This document shows positions 1 to 5,263 of a stretch of DNA of 8,248 nucleotides, piece after piece. The translations under genes and the position numbers were made by a program. Location: assembly GCA_024639035.1 (NCBI GenBank), contig JAHEJE010000121.1:1-8248 (forward strand), written 5' to 3'. Below the pieces are notes generated by a model. It did no database searches, was not told the origin of the DNA, and saw only the letters and a program-made list of their open reading frames with translations. The number at the start of each line of letters is the position of its first letter. Position 1 is the stretch's first letter. This stretch comes from Alphaproteobacteria bacterium (lineage in GTDB: Bacteria > Pseudomonadota > Alphaproteobacteria > Rhizobiales > Aestuariivirgaceae).

Positions 1-222
1 CACGTTCAAGTGATCCTGGGGCGCGCCAGAATGCCGGTGGCTGAACTGATGCAACTGCAGCGCGGTTCGGTCATTGCGCTTGACCATCAGGTTGGCGAAG
101 CGGTCGAGGTGACCGCCAACGGCCGCACCATCGCCCGCGGCGAGGTGGTTCTGATGGACGATGATCCTTCGCGGTTCGGCGTGTCGCTGACGCAGATCGT
201 CGATGGCGCTCTCGACCAGTAG
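1..222 (+). CDS. fliN: Flagellar motor switch protein FliN, C-terminal part (5' end outside window)
   Basis: FliN sits in the flagellar C-ring and, with FliM and FliG, sets rotor switching and helps dock export cargo. The reading frame is open from base 1 and ends at TAG 220-222, giving 73 residues of a SpoA (surface presentation of antigens) domain. Typical SpoA features are visible: the LGRARMPVAELMQL segment, the GSVIALD turn, the GEAVEVTANG strand, then IARGEVVLMDDDPSRFGVSLTQIV at the C-terminus. The match covers the whole C-terminal FliN core, so only the variable N-terminal part is missing. It lies 20 bp upstream of fliG on the same strand, as in the rhizobial fliM-fliN-fliG-flhB order. 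FliM also has a SpoA domain, but the short ending after FGVSLTQIV and the position before fliG favour FliN. Confidence 0.9.
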   Translation, partial: HVQVILGRARMPVAELMQLQRGSVIALDHQVGEAVEVTANGRTIARGEVVLMDDDPSRFGVSLTQIVDGALDQ

Positions 223-242
223 ATCCGCGTCGTCACGCCGCC

Positions 243-1262
243 ATGGAAACGCAAACCGCACCGCCCCAGGCCCGCTACTCCCGGCCGATTTCCGGCTCGG
301 AAAAGGTGGCGGTGCTGCTGCTTGCCCTGGAGCGCGAACTCGCGACCCAACTGCTGCACCGGTTCGAAGAAGGCGATATCCACCTGATCCGAACCGCGTC
401 GGAGCAGTTGAAGCCGATCACCGCCGACGATCTCACCTTCATCGTTGAGGAATTTGCCCAAAGGTTCGGCCGTTGTGTCGACTTCATCGACAACCCGGGT
501 GAAATGCAGCAACTGCTGACAAGCGCACTCGGCAGGACCGAGGCCGAGGCGGCGCCGGCGTCCGGCGATACGGCAAACCCGGACCAGGTATGGCAGACGG
601 TCAGGGAGCTGGAAGAAGACAAGGTGGTGGCGTTCCTGGCGGGCGAACATCCCCAGACCGGGGCCGTTCTGCTGGCCCGGACCGGGCCGCAATACGCCGC
701 GCTCATCATGGCCCGGCTGCCCGACGAAACACGCGACGGGCTGGTGCGCCGGCTGGTGAATATGCGCCCGGTCGGCGGGCTGGCGGTGGCGGTGCTGGAG
801 TCCGGTGTCGCCCAGGGTCTGCTGGGCGATGACGGCTCGCAAGATATCGACAGGGCCCGGGCGCAGCTGGCCAATATCATCAACCTGATGGACAACGATG
901 AAAAGAACGCCGTGCTGGACGCCCTGCTGCGCGACAAGCCGGCCGAGGCGGAAGATGTCAAACGGCGGCTGTTCTCATTCGAAGATATCGAGGGCCTGCC
1001 CGACAAGTCGCGCCTGACCCTGTTCGACAAGGTATCGACCGACAACGTCGTTCTTGCTCTACAAGGGGCCAGCTCGGTGCTGCAGGAACTGGCGCTGTCG
1101 TCATTGTCGGCGCGGACCCGGCGGATGGTCGAGGCCGAGCTGAAGCGGGCCGGCGACAGCGATGAAAAGCAGATCGCCGATGCCCGCCGGGCGATCGCGG
1201 CAACCGCCCTGCAACTGGCCGAGAGCGGCGACATCGTGCTGCGCGTGGCGGATGAGGACTGA
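243..1262 (+). CDS. fliG: Flagellar motor switch protein FliG
   Basis: FliG is the rotor protein that couples the MS-ring (FliF) to the stator and receives torque. The 339-residue product has the usual family length. An N-terminal FliF-binding region spans about 15-100 (SGSEKVAVLLLALE). The middle domain carries the EHPQ motif at 135-138. The C-terminal torque domain spans about 220-335 (SFEDIEGLPDKSR, ALQGA, SSLSARTRRMVEAEL). Aligned by eye with E. coli FliG, R281 is kept as R291, but K264, D288 and R297 correspond to Q274, A298 and D307, and D289 to E299. This resembles my recollection of rhizobial FliG more than the enteric form. ATG 243 has no strong Shine-Dalgarno and lies 20 bp after fliN, so translation may be coupled. 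An AG-rich motif near its 3' end serves flhB. Confidence 0.94.
   Translation: METQTAPPQARYSRPISGSEKVAVLLLALERELATQLLHRFEEGDIHLIRTASEQLKPITADDLTFIVEEFAQRFGRCVDFIDNPGEMQQLLTSALGRTEAEAAPASGDTANPDQVWQTVRELEEDKVVAFLAGEHPQTGAVLLARTGPQYAALIMARLPDETRDGLVRRLVNMRPVGGLAVAVLESGVAQGLLGDDGSQDIDRARAQLANIINLMDNDEKNAVLDALLRDKPAEAEDVKRRLFSFEDIEGLPDKSRLTLFDKVSTDNVVLALQGASSVLQELALSSLSARTRRMVEAELKRAGDSDEKQIADARRAIAATALQLAESGDIVLRVADED
1254..1258 (+). promoter_or_regulatory. Ribosome binding site of flhB (GAGGA) inside the end of fliG
   Basis: GAGGA lies 7 nt before ATG 1266 and overlaps the last codons of fliG. It supports the chosen flhB start and tight operon linkage. Confidence 0.7.
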
Positions 1263-1265
1263 TCG

Positions 1266-2360
1266 ATGTCGGACAGTCCCGATCAAGGCTCGAAGACCCA
1301 GCAACCGACGGACAAGAAGATCAACGATGCGCTTGACAAGGGCAATACGCCGTTCTCGCGCGAGGCGCCGATTGTCGGCTCGATGCTCGGCATCCTGCTG
1401 ATCGTGGTGCTGCTTGCCGATCGGGCCAGCGGCGAGTTGGCGGTGATGCTGGCGCGGTTCCTTGAACAGCCCGGCAACTGGACCCTGGCGGCAAACGAGG
1501 ACGGCGCCAGTTTGCTTCATGCGATTTCGCGGCGATTGTTCGTGGTGCTGGCGCCGGTGTTCGCCCTGCTGCTGGCCACCGGGCTGATCGCCGCGCTGAT
1601 CCAGAGCCGGCCGCGGCTTGTTTTGGAGCGGATCAGGCCGAAAGCCTCCAAGCTGTCGCTGGTGCAGGGCTGGAAGCGCATCTTCGGTCAGCAAGGCGCT
1701 GCCGAATTCGCCAAGGCTCTGGCCAAGCTGGCCATTGTTTCCGGCGTTTCGGCACTGATCCTGAAAACCGAATATCATGGCCTGGTCTCGGCCATGTATG
1801 TCGAGCCGTTTGCCGTGCCGGTGACCATGCAGGGCGTTGCCGCTCGGTTGCTGTCCGGCATCGTCATGATCTCGGTGCTGCTGGCCATCGCCGACGTGGC
1901 GTGGTCGCGTTACAGCTGGCGCAAGCAGCTGATGATGACCCATCAGGAGATCAAGGACGAACAGAAACAGTCCGATGGCGACCCGCTGGTGAAGTCGCGG
2001 TTGCGCTCGCTGGCCAAGGACCGCACGCGGCGGCGGATGATGGCGGCGGTGCCGCAGGCGACGCTGGTGGTCGCCAATCCAACCCACTATGCCATTGCGC
2101 TCAAGTTCCGGCGCGGGCGTGACGATGCGCCGATCGTGCTCGCCAAGGGCAAGGAACTTCTGGCCCTGAAGATCCGTGAAATCGCCGGTCAGCACGCGAT
2201 CCCGGTGATCGAGGACAAGCCCCTGGCAAGGTCGATGTTCGATGCTGTGGAGGTGAACCAGATGATTCCGGAAGAATTCTATGAGGCGGTGGCCAAGCTG
2301 ATCTTCTACATCTCCGCCAAGGATCGCGCTGCCAGACCGCTGTTCGGCGTCGAAAGGTGA
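1266..2360 (+). CDS. flhB: Flagellar type III export protein FlhB (substrate-specificity switch)
   Basis: FlhB is an inner-membrane part of the flagellar export gate. Self-cleavage of its cytoplasmic domain switches export from rod/hook to filament substrates. The 364-residue product is close to the usual length of about 350-380. The N-terminal motif QPTDKKINDALDKGNTPFSRE matches the family's conserved cytosolic start. Four hydrophobic stretches are seen at about 38-63, 90-113, 148-168 and 193-213. The linker EIKDEQKQSDGDP (228-240) leads to the autocleavage site NPTHY at 271-275, with cleavage expected between N271 and P272. All key cleavage residues are present. The gene follows fliG after 3 bp and has a good GAGGA site. 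The type III secretion paralogue (SctU/YscU) is the alternative, but the fliN-fliG context makes FlhB clear. Confidence 0.96.
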   Translation: MSDSPDQGSKTQQPTDKKINDALDKGNTPFSREAPIVGSMLGILLIVVLLADRASGELAVMLARFLEQPGNWTLAANEDGASLLHAISRRLFVVLAPVFALLLATGLIAALIQSRPRLVLERIRPKASKLSLVQGWKRIFGQQGAAEFAKALAKLAIVSGVSALILKTEYHGLVSAMYVEPFAVPVTMQGVAARLLSGIVMISVLLAIADVAWSRYSWRKQLMMTHQEIKDEQKQSDGDPLVKSRLRSLAKDRTRRRMMAAVPQATLVVANPTHYAIALKFRRGRDDAPIVLAKGKELLALKIREIAGQHAIPVIEDKPLARSMFDAVEVNQMIPEEFYEAVAKLIFYISAKDRAARPLFGVER

Positions 2361-2394
2361 GAGCGGGACGCGGTCCCGGAAACGTTGCAGCACC

Positions 2395-2739
2395 ATGAGC
2401 CAGGACACAACCGTACCCCGCACGCCGCGTCGGCGCACCAGACTGCGATCCGGCAAGGTCGCCGACCGTGACGGCCGGTTCATCGTCGAATGTCAGATCC
2501 TCAACCGGTCCGACAGCGGTGCCCGCTTGCGTCTGGTGCAGCCGGCCGATGTTCCCGACGAGGGCCTGCTGTTCGATGATGAGTTTGCCTCGGCCCGGCC
2601 GATCGAGGTGATCTGGCGGCAGCAGCGGGAGATCGGCGTGAAGTTCGGCCAGCCGCCGCACGATGCGGCCACGGCCGAAGTCGGCGAAACCAACCTGGCG
2701 GGCAAATTCTATGCCCTGACCCGACGGGCAAGGGATTGA
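2395..2739 (+). CDS. Small single-domain PilZ protein (putative c-di-GMP receptor)
   Basis: PilZ domains bind cyclic di-GMP and often control motility or surface polysaccharide. The 114-residue product shows both binding motifs: RxxxR as R14-x3-R18 (RTRLR; R12-x3-R16 also fits), and [D/N]xSxxG as N37-R-S-D-S-G42. Beta strands follow, ending near VIWRQQREIGVKF. It has no YcgR-type N-terminal domain, membrane segment or other output domain, so it must act through a partner or is a simple sensor. It starts 34 bp after flhB on the same strand with no terminator between (only a 6-bp hairpin without a T run), so it is probably co-transcribed with the flagellar genes. A role in motor or export control is inferred only from this position. 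ATG 2395 has no strong Shine-Dalgarno. Confidence 0.82.
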   Translation: MSQDTTVPRTPRRRTRLRSGKVADRDGRFIVECQILNRSDSGARLRLVQPADVPDEGLLFDDEFASARPIEVIWRQQREIGVKFGQPPHDAATAEVGETNLAGKFYALTRRARD

Positions 2740-2840
2740 GCGATCGGACTTCACAAATCCGTGAACGGCTTTGTGTTGCACCCGGTGGCAATTGTGGCAT
2801 TCTGAAGGTTGGAATGAAGTGACGGGGGTTTTCCGACGGC

Positions 2841-3188
2841 ATGCGGCTGTTTGCACACATCATCGCAGTGTTCCTGGCGGTTTCGCTGGTCGCCAAGCCG
2901 TGCCTGACGATGTTCGCTTCGGGCACCGAGGCTGCCGGCGGACCGACCGTTGAAGCGCCGCGCTCGACGTGCAAAGCGAAATGCCTCTCAGCGCGGCTGG
3001 AGGATCTCGCCGAGCCGCAGGCCAACTTCGCACGAAAGCCCGGCGGCGCCGGCAGTGACCACCCGGCCGAGGTCAAGCTCATTGCCTGGGACACCAGGTC
3101 GTATGCAAAGCCTGTTGCCGGGCCGCGGCACGGATTTACGCGAAGTTCGCGACAACTCTTATGCGAATTGTGCCGTCGGCTGATTTGA
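2841..3188 (+). CDS. Hypothetical small exported protein with two cysteine pairs
   Basis: No family is recognised. The 115-residue frame has a GC-rich third-position pattern like its neighbours, mainly in its first two thirds, which supports coding. The N-terminus (R2, then the hydrophobic stretch HIIAVFLAVSLVA at 6-18) looks like a signal peptide or a signal anchor. C21 follows AKP, which is not a good lipobox. The rest is polar, with cysteines at C44-x3-C48 and C108-x2-C111, the second pair almost at the C-terminus. These could form disulfides if exported, or bind metal. A GGGG run about 13 nt upstream is a weak ribosome site. The gene stands alone after the PilZ gene (101-bp gap) and 99 bp before the L,D-transpeptidase. 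A minus-strand frame covers the same bases but has less credible composition. Confidence 0.55.
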   Translation: MRLFAHIIAVFLAVSLVAKPCLTMFASGTEAAGGPTVEAPRSTCKAKCLSARLEDLAEPQANFARKPGGAGSDHPAEVKLIAWDTRSYAKPVAGPRHGFTRSSRQLLCELCRRLI

Positions 3189-3200
3189 TCGGCGTGCGAC

Positions 3201-3230
3201 TGGCAAAGCCGGTAAATCAAATGTTATAAC
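3201..3230 (+). promoter_or_regulatory. Candidate sigma-70-type promoter for the L,D-transpeptidase gene
   Basis: A good -10 box TATAAC lies at 3225-3230. A poor -35 candidate TGGCAA (3201-3206) sits 18 bp upstream. The predicted start near 3237 would give a leader of about 50 nt before ATG 3288. The support rests mainly on the -10 box in an AT-richer gap. Confidence 0.35.
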
Positions 3231-3287
3231 CTGATCCGTAAGACCGTTGTCTTGGATCATTCCAGTGATTGGTTGATGGAGAAATTC

Positions 3288-3896
3288 ATGCACAACCTAC
3301 TAAACCGTAGATCGTTTCTGGTTTCGGGCCTGGCCCTGGCGGCCAGCGGGCAGACGGCCCTGGCTGAAACCGTCGGTTCGGTCCGCTATAATTTCGGCTC
3401 GGCGTTCAGCAGCCGCTCGAAAAGCCGCTTGCGCTACAAGGGCAAGAAGATGGTCAAGTACCGCACCCGCGAGAAACCCGGGACGATCATCATCGATACC
3501 TCGAAGCGCAAGCTGTACTTCGTCCTGAAAAACGGCCGGGCGATGCGCTACGGCGTAGGGGTCGGGCGGGCCGGTTTCAACTGGTCGGGCACGGCACGCA
3601 TTCGCCGCAAGGCTGAATGGCCGGGCTGGCGGCCGCCGGCGGAGATGATCGAACGCGAAAGGGCCAAGGGCCGCGACCTGCCGGAATACATGCCGGGCGG
3701 TCCCAACAACCCGCTGGGCGCCCGGGCGCTGTATCTGTTCCAGGGAAAGCGCGACACGCTGTACCGCATTCACGGCACCAATCAGCCGCAGACCATCGGC
3801 GGTGCGGTTTCCAGCGGCTGCATCCGGATGATCAACGAGGAGGTCATCGACCTCTATCGCCGGGTGCGGATGGGGGCAAAGGTGATCGTTATCTAA
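3288..3896 (+). CDS. L,D-transpeptidase (YkuD family) with a Tat-like signal peptide
   Basis: This enzyme class forms 3-3 peptidoglycan cross-links or attaches proteins to the cell wall, using a catalytic cysteine in the periplasm. The 202-residue product has a YkuD domain from about residue 64 to the end. It starts at the strand GTIIIDTSKRKLYFVL and contains the catalytic pattern IHGTN (H162) followed by SSGCIRM (C178). H-to-C spacing and the GxVSSGC context fit the family. The N-terminus carries twin arginines (NRRSFLVSG, residues 6-14), a mild hydrophobic stretch and TALA, so Tat export with cleavage after A26 is likely. ATG 3288 is preferred because GGAGA at 3278-3282 lies 5 nt upstream. 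An in-frame TTG at 3252 and ATG at 3276 would add 12 or 4 residues and weaken the signal. No peptidoglycan-binding or lipobox motif is seen. A strong terminator follows 26 bp after the stop. Confidence 0.93.
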   Translation: MHNLLNRRSFLVSGLALAASGQTALAETVGSVRYNFGSAFSSRSKSRLRYKGKKMVKYRTREKPGTIIIDTSKRKLYFVLKNGRAMRYGVGVGRAGFNWSGTARIRRKAEWPGWRPPAEMIERERAKGRDLPEYMPGGPNNPLGARALYLFQGKRDTLYRIHGTNQPQTIGGAVSSGCIRMINEEVIDLYRRVRMGAKVIVI

Positions 3897-3922
3897 GGAC
3901 GCCGACGTCACTGCAGAAGAAC

Positions 3923-3955
3923 ACGCCGGGCCCCGCGCCCGGCGTTTTTTGTTTT
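3923..3955 (+). terminator. Intrinsic terminator after the L,D-transpeptidase gene
   Basis: A perfect 9-bp GC-rich stem, ACGCCGGGC (3923-3931) with GCCCGGCGT (3937-3945) and a 5-nt loop, runs directly into TTTTTT, then G and TTTT. The T run is only on the plus strand, so it terminates the transpeptidase transcript. Confidence 0.92.
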
Positions 3956-3956
3956 C

Positions 3957-4014
3957 CGCTCCTGCGTCCGCAGGAGCGTCCGTTCACGGGCTGGCGCAAA
4001 GCTAATCGCTTTGC
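3957..4014. repeat. Two perfect hairpins after the terminator
   Basis: The first hairpin is CGCTCCTGC (3957-3965) paired with GCAGGAGCG (3970-3978) around a 4-nt loop. The second is GCAAAGC (3996-4002) paired with GCTTTGC (4008-4014) around TAATC. Neither is followed by a T run on either strand, so they are not extra terminators. They begin the inverted-repeat-rich intergenic stretch. Confidence 0.6.
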
Positions 4015-4023
4015 TTGCCCTGC

Positions 4024-4220
4024 CACGGGGGGAGGGTGTGATGCGGCACCACATCGCGTGAGCCACGAGGTTGTCCCCCTCCCCCTTGTGGGTTAGGGGT
4101 GGGGAGCGGCATCACAGCAAATTCAAGCACTTGCAACAATAAGCACCACCGCGCCCCACCCGGCCATCGCAAGCGCGATGTCCACCCTCCCCACAAGGGG
4201 GAGGGTTGTCGTCCGGCACC
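4024..4220. repeat. Nested C-rich palindromic intergenic repeats
   Basis: A 16-bp sequence, CCCTCCCCCTTGTGGG, at 4077-4092 recurs perfectly inverted at 4190-4205. Read on the minus strand, the right copy also folds by itself: CCCTCCCC, loop CTTGT, GGGGAGGG, an 8-bp stem. The left copy is degraded on its 3' side. A third partial G-rich piece starts near 4026 and runs into TGTGATGCGGCAC (4037-4049), which has an imperfect inverted partner at 4105-4117. The layout resembles the mosaic palindromic repeats common in intergenic DNA of Hyphomicrobiales, but I cannot assign a named family. It lies between convergent genes. Confidence 0.65.
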
Positions 4221-4417
4221 GTCTCCGAAGCCTGAAAGGCTGAGGCAAGAGCGACCGCCCGCCGGCGCTGATGCGCCGCGCCCGCGCAGGCCAGTCGCGT
4301 CAGTGGCGGTGCGGCCGTGAGCGAAATGAAATACGCGGCGACTGGGGTTGCCTGGGTGGGGAAAAGACGCTCCCGATCCCGGCGGGAGAGGCTGTAATTG
4401 AGTGCATTTAGTAAACC

Positions 4418-4443
4418 GTCACGGTAATTAGTCACGGTAATTA
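4418..4443. repeat. Perfect 13-bp tandem direct repeat, two copies
   Basis: GTCACGGTAATTA occurs at 4418-4430 and again, without a gap or mismatch, at 4431-4443. It lies 35 bp beyond the GST-family stop codon. It may be a simple slippage duplication. A paired binding site is possible but unsupported. Confidence 0.85.
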
Positions 4444-4478
4444 TTCAGGTAACGCTCATTGCGGCCGTCCACGGATCG

Positions 4479-5129
4479 TCAAGATCCGAGGGCGTCTTGC
4501 TCGGCCAGCCATGCGTCGTAGACAAGCTGGATGCTGGGCCGGCGCGTGACGGCATCGGCGATCCGCTTCACGTTGGGAAATTCGCGGGTTTGCGGGTGGC
4601 CGCGTGCCGGGGCCAGCCAGGTGGTGAGCATGAAGAGATATATGTCGGCGGCGCTGAAGCGGTCGCCGAGCAGCCATTCATTGTCGCCGATCTGATCGTC
4701 GATGACCTTCCAGGTCTCGCGCAGACGGCGGATGCCGCGCCGCTGCGCGCTTGGCTCATCGGCGGGTGTGTCGACGAAACGGTCCGGATAGTAGTTGGTC
4801 TGGAAGGCGGTCTGGACCGAATTGGAAAAGTACACCAGGGTCTGGAGGAACCTAGCCCTTGCCGGATCGTCGATGGCGGGGGCCAGGTTTGCTTCGCGGT
4901 GGCGGTCGCACAGGAACACGGTAATCGCGGCACATTCGTACATGCTGTCGTTGCCCCAGACCAGGACCGGCACCCAGCCGTTCGGGTTCAAGGCCAGCTG
5001 CTCGCGCGGACGGGGCTTGTCCATGTCGATGGTGGTCTCGATCAATTCATAGGGCGCGCCGATCTCTTCCAGGAGCGCCCGCACGCCCATCGCCGCGCTG
5101 CCCAATGCGTAGTAAAGCTGGTAACTCAT
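4479..5129 (-). CDS. Glutathione S-transferase family protein
   Basis: GST-fold proteins conjugate or reduce substrates with glutathione in the cytoplasm; the substrate here is unknown. The 216-residue product has standard length. The N-terminal thioredoxin-like domain spans about 1-80: a YQLYYALGSAAMG start, the cis-proline VP at 53-54 in NPNGWVPVLV, and ECAAI at 65-69 where most members have ESxAI for glutathione contact. The helical C-terminal domain includes the N-capping motif LLGDRFSAADIYLFML (153-168, D162). Aligned by eye with beta-class GSTs, their catalytic cysteine is Ala12 here; S11 is a possible alternative. ATG 5129 is well supported by GGAGG (minus strand, 5139-5135) 5 nt upstream. 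The stop codon lies in a 6-bp hairpin (4472-4488) without a T run. The gene is a single unit, convergent with the L,D-transpeptidase and 134 bp downstream of the lytic transglycosylase. Confidence 0.9.
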   Translation of the reverse strand: MSYQLYYALGSAAMGVRALLEEIGAPYELIETTIDMDKPRPREQLALNPNGWVPVLVWGNDSMYECAAITVFLCDRHREANLAPAIDDPARARFLQTLVYFSNSVQTAFQTNYYPDRFVDTPADEPSAQRRGIRRLRETWKVIDDQIGDNEWLLGDRFSAADIYLFMLTTWLAPARGHPQTREFPNVKRIADAVTRRPSIQLVYDAWLAEQDALGS

Positions 5130-5157
5130 TCATTCCTCCCTCAGTGCTGTCGTTGCC

Positions 5158-5186
5158 ATCGCGCCCGCCGCCGTTCAGCTTGTCAA
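5158..5186 (-). promoter_or_regulatory. Weak candidate promoter for the GST-family gene
   Basis: A perfect -35 box TTGACA lies on the minus strand at 5186-5181, in the 134-bp gap before the gene. The hexamer 17 bp downstream (CGCGAT, 5163-5158) is a poor -10 box, so only the -35 is good evidence. Confidence 0.3.
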
Positions 5187-5263
5187 CTTCGCCGTGGCCT
5201 TTAAGGGTGTCATCGAACGTCCCGCCGCGCATCGTCTGATCTGCTGGCGGACGAGAGAAAAGG

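Larger units (their letters stand above)
3897..4478. other. Gene-free convergent intergenic region rich in inverted repeats
   Basis: I find no credible gene in these 582 bp between the L,D-transpeptidase stop and the GST-family stop. Besides the terminator and repeats listed separately, it holds small hairpins: AGCCT/AGGCT (4229-4241), CGGCGC/GCGCCG (4263-4278), CTCCCG/CGGGAG (4370-4388), and a longer-range pair CCAGTCGC (4291-4298) with GCGACTGG (4338-4345). A minus-strand frame of 107 codons (4112-4435) runs through the repeats and has repeat-derived, low-complexity composition, so it is not called. Confidence 0.6.

Noticed and set aside
2364..2378. Hairpin CGGGAC/GTCCCG between flhB and the PilZ gene
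   Set aside because: It has only a 6-bp stem with a 3-nt loop and no T run, so it is not good evidence of a terminator.
1101..2483. Long minus-strand open frame (460 codons) opposite fliG/flhB
   Set aside because: It is an antisense shadow of two clearly recognised genes; its composition (H-, R- and Q-rich, no domain) is typical of GC-rich antisense frames.
2782..2800. Sigma-54-like GG/GC pattern (TGGCAATTGTGGCA) upstream of the small exported protein
   Set aside because: The GG to GC spacing is 8 bp instead of 10, and the -12 part does not match TTGC.
4112..4435. Minus-strand 107-codon open frame in the intergenic region
   Set aside because: It runs through the palindromic repeats, its C-terminal half is translated repeat sequence (P-, G- and R-rich), and it shows no family or credible ribosome site.
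4472..4488. Hairpin CGGATC/GATCCG over the GST-family stop codon
   Set aside because: It lacks a T run on the minus strand and has a 6-bp stem, so it is not called a terminator.
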